From: Chloroflexaceae bacterium
GTDB taxonomy: Bacteria; Chloroflexota; Chloroflexia; Chloroflexales; Chloroflexaceae
NCBI GenBank assembly: GCA_028282325.1
Contig: JANQID010000059.1
Coordinates: forward strand, 1 to 58,283
Direction: 5' to 3'
Length of the DNA: 58,283 nt
The notes below the pieces were generated by a model. That model saw only the letters and a list, made by a program, of their open reading frames with translations, was not told the DNA's origin and searched no databases. Every line of letters starts with the position of its first letter. Within the stretch, counting starts at the first letter, position 1. The translations under genes were made by a program, and so were the position numbers. Shown here in pieces: positions 1 through 8,871 of the stretch.

Positions 1-17
1 CCAGGCGCGCGGACTGT

Positions 18-92
18 CGCGGCGTGGAGCAGTGGCAGCTCGTCGGGCTCATAACCCGAAGGTCGCAGGTTCGAATCCTGCCGCCGCTACCA
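18..92 (+). tRNA. initiator tRNA-fMet (CAT anticodon)
   Basis: A cloverleaf can be drawn: acceptor 18-24 with 82-88, D stem 27-30 with 38-41, anticodon stem 43-47 with 55-59, T stem 65-69 with 77-81, discriminator A89 and encoded CCA 90-92. The anticodon is CAT at 50-52. The three G:C pairs flanking the anticodon loop and the unpaired first acceptor position (C18 opposite T88) are features of initiator tRNA rather than elongator tRNA-Met. Confidence 0.93.
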
Positions 93-108
93 GAGAATAG
101 TAAAACTT

Positions 109-145
109 AAAAGCGTCGTGTAGAGACATTCTACACGACGCTTTT
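109..145 (+). terminator. strong hairpin after the tRNA
   Basis: A perfect 15-bp stem (109-123 with 131-145) closes a short loop 17 nt after the CCA end. The stem begins with AAAA and ends with TTTT, so it could terminate transcription in either direction. It most likely ends the tRNA transcript. Confidence 0.8.
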
Positions 146-278
146 GCATTATCTAACGATATGGTTGGCTGAAAGCTGTCGTCCATGTTATACTCAATTT
201 CGGTATGATCGTATCTTTTTCATCCAAAATCAGGTTTTTTAGCAACTGTCCATATGCTCAATTAAGTAGAGGGTATAT

Positions 279-1088
279 ATGTGGCGATTGCTGATAGCAA
301 CAGTGATCTCTGCAACATTGTTGAATAGCTGTGGTTTGCCGCCGGTTTCTTCGGAGAGAGAAAGAAAAACTTCCCCATCAGGCGCTATTGCATCGGATAC
401 GTCTCTATCATCGACATCGGTTGCCGCATCGCCTTTGCCATCACCTACGTTGACCTCGTCAACCAACATGCCAACTGTTGAACTGCCATCGCCAACGATC
501 GAACAACCTTCGCCGACAACCGTACGCTCAGAACCAACTGCTAAACTATCGACGGATGCCGTCGAAACAGATCAGGCCCTGCTGGACGAACAATCCGCTG
601 CACCTACCGCCGCTCCTACAGTACCTGTACAAGATGTTGATGCGCAAATTCCGGTACGAATCACGATTGATGCCATCGGTCTCGAACAACCATTGGTTTC
701 AGTTGGGCTGGATCAAAACCGGATTCCCATTGTGCCGAAGCATGATATCGGCTGGTACAATCTGAGTGCGCAACCAGGGCAACAAGAGAATGTGGTGTTC
801 TGGGGGCATGTTCTGCGTTTCCGAAATGCGCCGGATATCCCAGCGCCATTCGCTCACCTGCGTGAAGCGCCGATTGGATCGAACATTGTCGTCGAAACCG
901 CTGGTGGGATAGTGTACGATTATGTCATCACCGAGCAGGTATGGGCCACTCCGGATCAGGTCGAATATATCCTGCCGCAAGGCTATGAGCGGCTCACGCT
1001 GGTGTCGTGTATCGGTGACCGGGTTATCGTTAACAATGCGGTTGAGCTAACCCATCGCTTGATCACCATTGCTGAGCCAGCGGGTTAA
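279..1088 (+). CDS. sortase-like lipoprotein
   Basis: A 269-residue protein. It begins with a lipoprotein-type signal peptide, with the candidate lipid-modified Cys18 in the context LNSC. A Ser/Thr/Pro-rich spacer follows to about residue 120, then a sortase-fold domain. The expected catalytic residues are visible: His177 (in WGHVL), Cys244 (in LVSC) and Arg260 (in LTHR). Sortases are transpeptidases that attach proteins to surface partners. No LPxTG-type substrate is encoded next to it, and the class (D/E-like) is a guess. A lipid anchor on a sortase is unusual, because most use an N-terminal membrane helix. The gene converges on the response regulator at 1095, with only 6 bp between stops. 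Confidence 0.78.
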   Translation: MWRLLIATVISATLLNSCGLPPVSSERERKTSPSGAIASDTSLSSTSVAASPLPSPTLTSSTNMPTVELPSPTIEQPSPTTVRSEPTAKLSTDAVETDQALLDEQSAAPTAAPTVPVQDVDAQIPVRITIDAIGLEQPLVSVGLDQNRIPIVPKHDIGWYNLSAQPGQQENVVFWGHVLRFRNAPDIPAPFAHLREAPIGSNIVVETAGGIVYDYVITEQVWATPDQVEYILPQGYERLTLVSCIGDRVIVNNAVELTHRLITIAEPAG

Positions 1089-1094
1089 TATAGC

Positions 1095-1808
1095 TCAAGC
1101 TTCATAATCGGCGAGTTTGTAGCCCACGCCCCACTCGGTGAGAATAACCTGGGCATCGGGGTCAATATCGGCCAGTTTGGCCCGCAACCGACGGATATGA
1201 ACATCCACCGTGCGTGCATCAACATATTCGTCGTATCCCCACACCTGACGCAACAACGCCTCGCGGGTAAAGACCTGGCCCGGATGAGCGGCGAGAAGTG
1301 TAAGTAAATCAAATTCGCGCGGGCGAAGTTCGAGCGGTTGACCGCGAAACGTCACTTTCCGCCGCAATGTATCAATCTGGAGCGAACGTTCAGGAAGAGG
1401 CGTCTCCTCATTCTCTACTTGTGCTCGCAGGCGGGCGATCTCGGCGGAGCGGCGAAGCAGCGCGCGAACTCGTGCGGTTAATTCGCGCGCTGAAAATGGT
1501 TTAACCACGTAGTCGTCGGCCCCTAATTCCAAGCCGACAACCCGGTCAATTTCATCGCCGCGAGCAGTCAACACGATAACCGGGGTATCGCGGCCCTGCG
1601 CGCGTAGTTGGCGCAGCGTTTCAAATCCATCAATACCGGGCAATCCAACGTCAAGCAGGATGAGATCATAGCTGGCAGCACTGAGCGCTTCAAGCGCTTC
1701 CTCGCCGCTGGCGACGGCATAGACGCTAAAACCATCCCGATCGAGTCGTTCACCAAGGGCGTCTACGATTGATTGTTCGTCATCAACGAGCAAGACGCGT
1801 TGCTTCAT
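1095..1808 (-). CDS. OmpR/PhoB-family response regulator
   Basis: A 237-residue two-domain regulator. The receiver domain (about 1-120) has the acidic pair D9/D10, the phospho-acceptor D53 in LLDVG, T81 and K103 in the VKPF motif, so it should be phosphorylatable. The C-terminal winged helix (about 140-232) has the family's RPREFDLL and RTVDVHIRRLR segments that place the recognition helix on DNA. No histidine kinase lies next to it, so its partner is unknown. There is no obvious Shine-Dalgarno before the ATG. The neighbouring cyclic-nucleotide-binding gene is on the same strand about 80 bp upstream and may be co-transcribed. Confidence 0.92.
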   Translation of the reverse strand: MKQRVLLVDDEQSIVDALGERLDRDGFSVYAVASGEEALEALSAASYDLILLDVGLPGIDGFETLRQLRAQGRDTPVIVLTARGDEIDRVVGLELGADDYVVKPFSARELTARVRALLRRSAEIARLRAQVENEETPLPERSLQIDTLRRKVTFRGQPLELRPREFDLLTLLAAHPGQVFTREALLRQVWGYDEYVDARTVDVHIRRLRAKLADIDPDAQVILTEWGVGYKLADYEA

Positions 1809-1886
1809 GTATCGAAATCAGACAACTCGGCTTGTCAGTGTTCAGATACATTGCGTACGAGCCGAGCCAACTTAAAGGTATATTGT

Positions 1887-2390
1887 TTAACCTGATGCGC
1901 GGCGACCTAGCTCGCCATGCTGCCAACGAATGTTGCCGCGTAATAGTAAGTTCGAGGATCGCAGCTTGTAGGCGAGATCGCTAGCCATATTTCGCATCAC
2001 ACGGTAGCCAATGCGTGGATTGTTGTCACAGAGTTTTGCAAAGTCGCGCTCTTTGATAACGAGAAGCACGCACGACTCAACGCTGAGCACGCTGGCCGAT
2101 CGTGTCGCTCCGCCAAGCAGCACCATTTCCCCAAAGCTCTGACCAGTATAAAGCATGTTTATCGTACTCGGCGACATCTGTCCATCTTTGGTGCGCGTAT
2201 TGATTGTCACCCTCACGCAACCCTCGTGGATCACCATCAATTCGTCGCCGTCATCACCTTCCTGAAACACCACTTGTTTGGCAGGTATACGACGTACCTT
2301 GCAGATATTGGCCACCTGGAGCAATTCCTCGTCGTTCAGACCGTTGAAAATCTCCACTCGGCGCAAGTTTTCTACGACACTCCCACTCAT
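1887..2390 (-). CDS. cyclic-nucleotide-binding domain protein without HTH
   Basis: A 167-residue protein made almost entirely of one CRP-type cyclic nucleotide-binding beta-barrel (about 10-130). The phosphate-binding-cassette-like stretch FGEMVLLGGATRSASV is visible near residues 90-106. There is no C-terminal DNA-binding helix-turn-helix, so it is not a CRP/FNR transcription factor in itself. It more likely senses a nucleotide and acts through protein contact. The start ATG has a purine-rich GAGAAGGAG just upstream. It is transcribed in the same direction as the response regulator at 1095-1808, which suggests a shared signalling role, but this is inference. Confidence 0.85.
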   Translation of the reverse strand: MSGSVVENLRRVEIFNGLNDEELLQVANICKVRRIPAKQVVFQEGDDGDELMVIHEGCVRVTINTRTKDGQMSPSTINMLYTGQSFGEMVLLGGATRSASVLSVESCVLLVIKERDFAKLCDNNPRIGYRVMRNMASDLAYKLRSSNLLLRGNIRWQHGELGRRASG

Positions 2391-2618
2391 TACTCCTTCT
2401 CCATCTCATACGCAATAAATCTGGTGGGATCGGTAAGTATAGCATACTGTTGAGTGGTTTCATAGGGGTAATATCGACGCGTCCAACGCCGGATGGGGAG
2501 CTTCTTCGCCAAGTATACAACAGTTCCGCCTCGGTTGTCGCGCTGCGTTGGCTATCGTTCGGGATCAAGCGCGCGTTGTCCGGTAAACGATGCACGCTTG
2601 ATCCTGTGAGTAGTCTGA

Positions 2619-3101
2619 TTACTGTACCGGCCAGATAATCTCGGTTCGCCATTCAGCAGGGTTGCTGTCTGGGGTGGGATCGGTCCAGTAGATTTCCCAA
2701 CAGGCGCCGCCAGCCTCACGATCGTTCTCGCGCATCCAGTCCATAATCGCGTTGTATGTCTGGGGAAGCGTATCATACGGACCGATGTGCCAGGTGACGG
2801 CGGCTTCGCCGCCGGGGAGTTCGCTCGCGGCGATCTGACCCTCGCCCGAAATCGGCGCGGCGACCGGGAAGCCGGCATCGAGATCGACTCCATCATCGGT
2901 CATCGAGAAATAGCGCGAGAATGGCGGGCCGTCAGGTTGAACGCCAATTCGCTCCAGGTACGCCGCGACTTTGCCATAGATGCGCCCTAATGTTTGAGCG
3001 ATGGCATCCATCGATATCGTTTCGCGAATGGTGACGACGTTACGCGGCGTGATAGTTTTGAGTTCAATGGGTTCCACGTGCAGTTCCTTTACTCTGGACA
3101 T
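2619..3101 (-). CDS. GyrI-like / AraC-type effector-binding domain protein
   Basis: A 160-residue free-standing effector-binding domain of the GyrI/Rob-C/BmrR type. The N-terminal MSRVKELHVEPIELKTI followed by VVTIRETISM, and the later PGGEAAVTWHIGPYDTLPQTYNAIMDWM, match the family pattern of two SH2-like motifs. Such proteins bind small lipophilic or cationic molecules. The ATG overlaps the stop of the upstream VOC gene by one base (TAATG), so the two are probably translationally coupled. The AraC regulator upstream on the same strand may control both. Confidence 0.82.
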   Translation of the reverse strand: MSRVKELHVEPIELKTITPRNVVTIRETISMDAIAQTLGRIYGKVAAYLERIGVQPDGPPFSRYFSMTDDGVDLDAGFPVAAPISGEGQIAASELPGGEAAVTWHIGPYDTLPQTYNAIMDWMRENDREAGGACWEIYWTDPTPDSNPAEWRTEIIWPVQ

Positions 3102-3466
3102 TACTCAGCCGTCGGATCGTTCTGCATAATGCCGAAGACATTACCCTCCGTGTCTGTCAAATAAGCCATATAGCCAACACCGGGTATCGCCATTTTGGGG
3201 GAAACGACCGTTCCGCCTTGCTCGGTAACGCGCGCGACGCACTCATCGACTGAGGCAACATCAATGGTATTGGCAGAAGGCATATCCGGCTCGCGGCGCG
3301 ACATACCGCCGTTAATGCCCGGCTGATCCTCTGGTCCGGTCGTGATCAACCAATAATCCATTGGCCCATCCCATTTTTGAAATTCCCAGCCGAAAATCGT
3401 CGCGTAGAATTGCATAGCGCGTTCAGGATCGTCTGCCGTGATATCGAAATGAATAACGCGAGACAT
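3101..3466 (-). CDS. VOC (glyoxalase/bleomycin-resistance) family protein
   Basis: A 121-residue single-module VOC protein with IHFDITADDPERAMQFY at its N-terminus and the C-terminal VGYMAYLTDTEGNVFGI that carries the conserved Glu of the metal site. The family includes dioxygenases, glyoxalases and drug-binding proteins; the substrate here is unknown. I chose the ATG at 3466 because AGGAGA lies a few bases upstream; a longer start at 3508 lacks this. It is coupled to the downstream GyrI-like gene by a 1-base overlap, a common pairing of two small ligand-binding proteins. Confidence 0.86.
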   Translation of the reverse strand: MSRVIHFDITADDPERAMQFYATIFGWEFQKWDGPMDYWLITTGPEDQPGINGGMSRREPDMPSANTIDVASVDECVARVTEQGGTVVSPKMAIPGVGYMAYLTDTEGNVFGIMQNDPTAE

Positions 3467-3595
3467 ACGCTTTCTCCTTGTGATCCAAGAACTTCGTCCA
3501 AGTGACAAGCGGACAGAATGTCGAGCAGCAATGGAGGCAAAGGTATTGTATCGAGTTATCGGCAGAAAAACTTCTCGAATCTTGCCTAAAAAGAA

Positions 3596-4393
3596 CTAAT
3601 GTTCTATTTCTTTCAACAGGCATGGGAGCGCAACAAGAAACGGCGGATCGGTGATCTGCGGCGGACGCAGAACGATGTTGGCCATGCCGTACCAGACGCC
3701 GTCACGTTGTATGATCGGCTCATCGGCGCAGCCGACCAGCAGTTGGTTATCGGAGCTGAAGTAGGTGAGGTTATCGGCGGAGCGCGGCAAGGCGAGGGCA
3801 TATGGATAATAGCATCCATCGGCAACGGGGCCAAGCCGATAGCGACCGGGCGCGGACAGCAGGACTGCGGCGGCAGGGCGGCGCTGAGCAATGGGTCTGG
3901 CAAACAGTCCGACGAATATCAAGCGCTCGGCATTGTCCGGTGCTCTGATCCAGCCGGACAGATAGCTGGCATCGAGCGGTTTGACCATCGATTGCTCGGC
4001 GGCGATCGGCGGATCGGGCAGTGTGAATGTTGCAGCCAACCGACGCAGGCTGCGCGGCGAAAAACCGACCATCTCAGCAAAACGCGCGCTAAACGTACCG
4101 AGGCTGGTATAGCCCACCGCAAGACAGATGTCGGTGACATCGAGCGTGGTGGTAAGCAGCAGGCGTTTCGCGGCTTCAATGCGTAGCGCAGACAGAAACT
4201 CGCCCGGCGAAACACTGGTTACCTGGCGAAATACCCGGCAAAAGTAATAGGGACTCAACCCGGCCACTTCAGCCATAGCGCGCAAGGGCAGTGGCTTATG
4301 CAGGCGGTCGTGCATCGTCTGAATCACACGCTCAACCATCGTACGATGAGACGCGGCACATTGTGTATCGGCGGTCGAGCGATCTTGCGGCAC
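3596..4393 (-). CDS. AraC-family transcriptional regulator (N-terminal HTH)
   Basis: A 265-residue regulator. Its two AraC helix-turn-helices are at the N-terminus (about 17-118), recognisable from LRAMAEVAGLSPYYFCRVFR and the second-helix signature ICLAVGYTSLGTFSARFAEMVGFSP. The remaining C-terminal 140 residues have no recognised domain and probably sense a ligand. The start is a GTG at 4393 with AGGAGG 7 nt upstream. An ATG four bases upstream is in another frame. It lies upstream of, and in the same direction as, the VOC and GyrI-like genes, so it is their likely regulator. Confidence 0.87.
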   Translation of the reverse strand: MPQDRSTADTQCAASHRTMVERVIQTMHDRLHKPLPLRAMAEVAGLSPYYFCRVFRQVTSVSPGEFLSALRIEAAKRLLLTTTLDVTDICLAVGYTSLGTFSARFAEMVGFSPRSLRRLAATFTLPDPPIAAEQSMVKPLDASYLSGWIRAPDNAERLIFVGLFARPIAQRRPAAAVLLSAPGRYRLGPVADGCYYPYALALPRSADNLTYFSSDNQLLVGCADEPIIQRDGVWYGMANIVLRPPQITDPPFLVALPCLLKEIEH

Positions 4394-4441
4394 AACATAG
4401 CCTCCTAAAGGCGAAGCCGTTAGATCTACAACTCCAACGCG

Positions 4442-5422
4442 CTAATCGTGCCCCAGCACCGGATGAGGCTGGTACGGCTCTTCCAGATGCGCGCAATCTT
4501 CGTCGGTGAGCGCAATGTCGAGTGCGGCGACAGCTTGCTCCAGGTGCAACAGTTTGCTCGCGCCGATGATAGGCGCAGTGACGCCGGGCTGGCGCAAGAT
4601 CCAGGCCAGGGCGACTTGCGACCGCGCGATGCCCCGACGCTCAGCGACTTCGCCAACACGATCGGCGATGGTGAAATCGCTGCTCTGATAGTACATCGCA
4701 TGCGCCAGCGCGTCGGTTTTTGATCGCATCGTCGCGCCGGTTTTGTCGGCCTGGCGATTGCCGGCCAGAAAGCCGCGCGCCATTGGACTCCAGGGAATGA
4801 TGCCGATGCCTTCGGCGCGGCATAACGGCAGCATCTCGCGTTCTTCCTCGCGATAAATGAGATTGTAGTGGTTTTGCATCGAGACGAAGCGCATCCAGCC
4901 GTGGCGCTCGGCGAGATAGAGCGCTTTGGCAAATTGCCAGGCATACATGCTCGATGCTCCGATATAACGCGCCTTGCCGGCCTTCACTACATCGTGAAGC
5001 GCTTCGAGCGTCTCCTCAATCGGCGTCTCGTCATCCCAACGATGAATCTGGTAAAGATCGACGTAATCGACGCCCAGGCGGCGCAGCGAAGCATCGATCG
5101 ACGCCATAATATGTTTGCGTGACAATCCGCGATCATTCGGATCGTCGCTCATTGGAAAGTACACTTTGGTCGCGATCACAACCTCGTCACGCCGGGCGAA
5201 ATCGCGCAATGCTCGCCCGACAACTTCTTCGCTGATGCCCAGCGAGTACATATTCGCTGTGTCGAAAAAGTTAATGCCCAATTCAAGCGCGCGTTTGATA
5301 AACGGACGGCTGTATTCTTCATCGAGCACCCACTCACGCCAGCTCGGCGTGCCATAAGTCATTGTCCCCAGACACAGACGCGACACTTTCAATCCGGTGC
5401 GACCAAGGTTGACGTATTGCAT
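4442..5422 (-). CDS. aldo/keto reductase
   Basis: A 326-residue NADPH-dependent oxidoreductase with the (beta/alpha)8 fold. It opens with MQYVNLGRTGLKVSRLCLGTM. The catalytic set is visible: FFDTANMYSLG (Asp, Tyr), the Lys in VVIATKVYFP, and the His in DLYQIHRWD. The C-terminal nucleotide-binding segment includes VTAPIIGASK. The length is typical of the YajO/Tas-like subgroup. The ATG has GAGAGGAAA upstream. It is followed closely by the AraC gene on the same strand (about 50 bp). The natural substrate cannot be read from the sequence. Confidence 0.93.
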   Translation of the reverse strand: MQYVNLGRTGLKVSRLCLGTMTYGTPSWREWVLDEEYSRPFIKRALELGINFFDTANMYSLGISEEVVGRALRDFARRDEVVIATKVYFPMSDDPNDRGLSRKHIMASIDASLRRLGVDYVDLYQIHRWDDETPIEETLEALHDVVKAGKARYIGASSMYAWQFAKALYLAERHGWMRFVSMQNHYNLIYREEEREMLPLCRAEGIGIIPWSPMARGFLAGNRQADKTGATMRSKTDALAHAMYYQSSDFTIADRVGEVAERRGIARSQVALAWILRQPGVTAPIIGASKLLHLEQAVAALDIALTDEDCAHLEEPYQPHPVLGHD

Positions 5423-5518
5423 AATTTTCCTCTCACATTGTCAGCATGCAAATGCAGCAACCGATCAGCAGGCGTCGTTCGGGCGCCCCTGATTTGCAAG
5501 CGATGTCAGATACGCAAC

Positions 5519-6037
5519 CTATACGATCTCCAGCAATTCACGCACGCGCGCGCGCGTCGCCTCGTCGGCATAGTGCGTCGGTTCACGCACACCGACGCAG
5601 AAGCAGTATGCGCCACTGTTTACAGCACGGATCTCCACTTGATACGCGCCGCCGTCAAGATGTATATCTGCCTGCTGAGTACGTTTATAATCGGTCGTGC
5701 CAATGCGCATTCCTTTATCTTCTGCGTCCAGCGTCAAACCCTGGGCGGGCAAGCCGGGTCCGCGTAACACGATCTCAGCCTGAAATCCGGCAGCATGGAA
5801 ATGCTGCGGAATAAGCATCGACAGCTTCAACAGAGTTCCCGATTTAGCTTCGAAGCGATAATAATCCGCAGAATTGTTGCCCAATTTACCATAGAACGCC
5901 TGGGCCAGGGAAACGTCATCGATGCGAAACGCCTGATCAGACGAGGGCGAACCCTCGTTGACAACAGCGAGATGCGCAACCAGCGCGCGGTGCAACAGCG
6001 CGAACAGGCTCCAGACGGCAAGGGACATCCACAGCAT
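5519..6037 (-). CDS. exported PPC-like beta-sandwich protein
   Basis: A protein of about 172 residues with an N-terminal hydrophobic signal or anchor segment (LWMSLAVWSLFALL) and a beta-rich body. Phrases such as NSADYYRFEAKSGTLLKLSMLIP and GAYQVEIRAVNSGAY recall bacterial pre-peptidase C-terminal (PPC) domains. I place the start at 6037 because AAAGGA lies 6 nt upstream; ATGs at 6055 and 6052 are alternatives. It is probably envelope-associated. No function can be assigned, and the domain match is by eye. Confidence 0.62.
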   Translation of the reverse strand: MLWMSLAVWSLFALLHRALVAHLAVVNEGSPSSDQAFRIDDVSLAQAFYGKLGNNSADYYRFEAKSGTLLKLSMLIPQHFHAAGFQAEIVLRGPGLPAQGLTLDAEDKGMRIGTTDYKRTQQADIHLDGGAYQVEIRAVNSGAYCFCVGVREPTHYADEATRARVRELLEIV

Positions 6038-6206
6038 ATCTTGTCCTTTCATCATGTAAAGATCTGGAGTGTGCGCATTATACCAGGGACGGTAAGGTGT
6101 CTGAATACCGATCAGGCATATTCAGGCGACCAAACGCAAGAGTACAAATCTTTCAGGGCGCTATGCTCTTGGATTGCAAACTTGTCAAATATGAAAAGAA
6201 CCGAAA

Positions 6207-6215
6207 TGGTATAAT
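6207..6215 (+). promoter_or_regulatory. extended -10 promoter
   Basis: TGGTATAAT is a perfect extended -10 element (TGn followed by TATAAT at 6210-6215). No good -35 sits at 16-18 bp, as expected for this class. It faces the nucleotidyltransferase gene and leaves a leader of about 175 nt containing GC-rich inverted repeats. Apart from this I see no gene in 6038-6396. Confidence 0.55.
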
Positions 6216-6396
6216 CAAATCGCGTCGCGCGCTAATCAAAGCAATTGCTACCAGTCGTAACCAGATAATGCACAAACCGATTTAACCGTAACAGGCTCGT
6301 ATCTGGAAACACGTATAGCGACCACACATTCCGCCGAGGCGGAAAGCGCCGAAACAAGCGGTATCGGCGCCCCATCTACCTACATGGAGTACATCT

Positions 6397-7371
6397 ATGA
6401 AAGTCGAAATCCTGACTGCAGGCCGTGGGACGCGTTTGCGTCCGCACACATACAGCAAGCCCAAACCACTGGTTCATGTGGCTGGCAAGCCGATGCTTGC
6501 ACATATTATGGATCGGCTGACGCCGTTGCAGATCGATGAGTTGATCGTTGTCACCGGTCACCTGGGCGAGCACATCGAAGAATTTGTCAGCAAAACCTAC
6601 GACTTCCCAACCCACTTCATCGAGCAAGCTGATCCGCACGGTCAGGCGCACGCAATTTACCTCACACGCGAGGTTGCAACCGGACCGCTCTTCGTTGTTT
6701 TCGGCGATGGCATCATCGATGCTGACTTCGCCAAACTCAACCAGCAGCCCGATGAAGGTGTCATCTACGTTCAGGAAGTGGAAGACCCTAGCCGCTTCGG
6801 GGTCGCTGTCGAAAAAGACGGCAAAATTATTCGGTTGGTTGAGAAGCCAACGACACCCGTTTCCAATCTAGCCGTGGTCGGCATGTACTATGTGCCCGAT
6901 GGTCAGCGATTGATGGATGCGATCGAGTACATCATCGAGCATAATATTCAGACGAAGGGCGAATTCTATCTTGCCGACGCCCTGCAGGTGATGATCGATC
7001 GCGGCGAGCGTTTCCGCGCCGAGCGCATCAACGTCTGGGAAGATTGTGGAACCATTAGCGCCCTGTTCGCCACGAATCGCTATTTGCTCGACAACGGCGG
7101 CGCTCATGCTGGTCATGCCACAAACTCAGTGATCGTCCCGCCAGTATACATTGCCGACTCCGCAGTGATCGAAGATTCGGTGATTGGCCCTTACGTTTCT
7201 GTCGGTGAAAATACAACTATCCGCGATGCTCGCCTGCGCGATTCAATCATCCATCCAGGAGCTGAAATCCAATCGGCGACTTTACAAAATAGCTTAATCG
7301 GAGATAATGCATATGTCGAGGGGAATTTCAGAGAGTTGATTGTTGGAGATGCTTCCAGAGTAAAATACTGA
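6397..7371 (+). CDS. sugar-phosphate nucleotidyltransferase with left-handed beta-helix
   Basis: A 324-residue enzyme. Residues 1-235 form the nucleotidyltransferase domain, with the signature LTAGRGTRLRPHT near the N-terminus, the uridyl/thymidyl-binding KPKPLVHVAGKPM, and the metal Asp in FVVFGDGIID. Residues from about 245 are hexapeptide repeats (IADSAVIEDSVIGPYVSVG and following) that form a left-handed beta-helix. This layout is typical of glucose-1-phosphate thymidylyl- or uridylyltransferases that supply activated sugars for surface glycans. The signature varies from the usual LAGGxGTRL. GGAG lies 9 nt before the ATG. The next gene starts 14 nt after its stop, so they form a pair. Confidence 0.88.
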   Translation: MKVEILTAGRGTRLRPHTYSKPKPLVHVAGKPMLAHIMDRLTPLQIDELIVVTGHLGEHIEEFVSKTYDFPTHFIEQADPHGQAHAIYLTREVATGPLFVVFGDGIIDADFAKLNQQPDEGVIYVQEVEDPSRFGVAVEKDGKIIRLVEKPTTPVSNLAVVGMYYVPDGQRLMDAIEYIIEHNIQTKGEFYLADALQVMIDRGERFRAERINVWEDCGTISALFATNRYLLDNGGAHAGHATNSVIVPPVYIADSAVIEDSVIGPYVSVGENTTIRDARLRDSIIHPGAEIQSATLQNSLIGDNAYVEGNFRELIVGDASRVKY

Positions 7372-7384
7372 TACAGATGGGCAA

Positions 7385-8536
7385 ATGATAGGATACAGCT
7401 TCCGTTCGCCTGCCGGCGATGAAGTCGGCAGGATGGCCAGAGAAGGCTACGTGGAGTTGGTGCAGCGCATTGCAACACAGCCATATGCTGTGAGTCATCC
7501 GACCTACCGGGTTGTGCATGCATCCGGCGGGGAACAACGCCTCTTAAGCCACATCCTTGCGACGACCCGCGCTTCCTTTATGCGAGCGCTGGTCGTCGAC
7601 TATTACATCTCACTCAAGACCCATCCATTCGTTGTCCTGACCGGCCCGGAAGGTGCAGGAAAAGCTGCACTCGCACAAAATCTGGCCGCCGCCATTCTTG
7701 GGGCGGATAGTTCGCAGTGTGTCATGATTCCCGGCGGCAATTGGGCGCGCCAGCATACTCAAAGCAACCAGAGCGACTACTATCGCTCTCTGCATGAACG
7801 TTTCGCCTCAGCGCGCTTCCTTGAGGTGATTCAAGAAGCCGTTGCGCCGGGCAATCTTGGCAAGCTCTATCTGGTGTGCCTCAAATCGTTGCACCCTGAA
7901 GAATTGAACTACTACTTCACGCGGCTATTGAAAATCACGCCTGAAGGCGACCAACGCCTGGCCTTGCCGGGTATGCGTCCAGATCAGCAACCGCTACTGC
8001 CGCCGAATCTTTTGATTACTGCAACGCTTAATGTACCCGATCCGAACTGTCATCTTAATTATCAGGTGCTGCACCATATCGGCCTGATCGAATTTAGGGA
8101 GCGACGGCTCCACGCCCAATCTACGTCCAGCTATGCTCCACTTCCGCCGCCGGTTGGTTTCCAGCGCCTGGTGCTTGCAGCGCGACTACCCAACGTTGAC
8201 GCCGCATGGGACAGGCTGACGCACATCCTGGGGTCGCGGGCGCTGACCCAAATCCATCCGTCAGCCGCATTGTTGCGCATGCTTCATAACGCCGGAGTTA
8301 CCCTGCACCCACGCCCCATCAACGATGTACTCACCTACATTGCCAACAGCTTCGACATTGATGGGCGCGGTCTCATCGATCCGATTGACCCGGTACGCAA
8401 TGCGCAGGTCGCGTATGATTTCCAAGTCATCCGGCATATGCTATGGCGTATGCGCGCGATGAACGAGCAACAGCTCAGACGCGATCTCTATACGTATCTT
8501 GAAGCGTCGGTCTCATACTACAACTCTTGTATGTAA
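7385..8536 (+). CDS. McrB/MoxR-like AAA+ protein with degenerate ATPase motifs
   Basis: A 383-residue protein with the order of an AAA+ domain. A P-loop-like GPEGAGKAA sits near residue 90, where the Ser/Thr after GK is Ala. The Walker B position reads LYLVCLKSL, without the Asp-Glu pair. A sensor-1-like PPNLLITATLN is present. It therefore looks able to fold like McrB/MoxR ATPases but probably not to hydrolyse ATP. It follows the nucleotidyltransferase by 14 nt and precedes the puf promoter. Its role is unknown. In 8537-9058 I find only an inverted repeat (CTGTCAG/CTGACAG, 8548-8581) and the puf promoter. Confidence 0.6.
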   Translation: MIGYSFRSPAGDEVGRMAREGYVELVQRIATQPYAVSHPTYRVVHASGGEQRLLSHILATTRASFMRALVVDYYISLKTHPFVVLTGPEGAGKAALAQNLAAAILGADSSQCVMIPGGNWARQHTQSNQSDYYRSLHERFASARFLEVIQEAVAPGNLGKLYLVCLKSLHPEELNYYFTRLLKITPEGDQRLALPGMRPDQQPLLPPNLLITATLNVPDPNCHLNYQVLHHIGLIEFRERRLHAQSTSSYAPLPPPVGFQRLVLAARLPNVDAAWDRLTHILGSRALTQIHPSAALLRMLHNAGVTLHPRPINDVLTYIANSFDIDGRGLIDPIDPVRNAQVAYDFQVIRHMLWRMRAMNEQQLRRDLYTYLEASVSYYNSCM

Positions 8537-8871
8537 AAGCCCAAAACCTGTCAGACTTGCCGGGAAAGCCGCACCTGACAGAGTTCCAGGTCGCGCGGGA
8601 CTGCTGTTTGTACAATCGTACGGCGGCTTCGCCAGCCAGCGGCAGTAATTTTGTGTAGCAGAAATGCCCACTCTCCCTTTCTTGCTGTGAAAAAAATGGG
8701 CGTTTTTCATCCAATGCAGGAAACATATCCGAGAGGCCAGACAAGCCAACCGACAGACCTTCCACCAATGTAGAGAACATCTGAACATCGAACAAACCGC
8801 ATCTACACGCCATATTATACTCAGGCAAGACAGACCGGCAAGCATACCATGTTTTGACTCAAAAGCAACGA

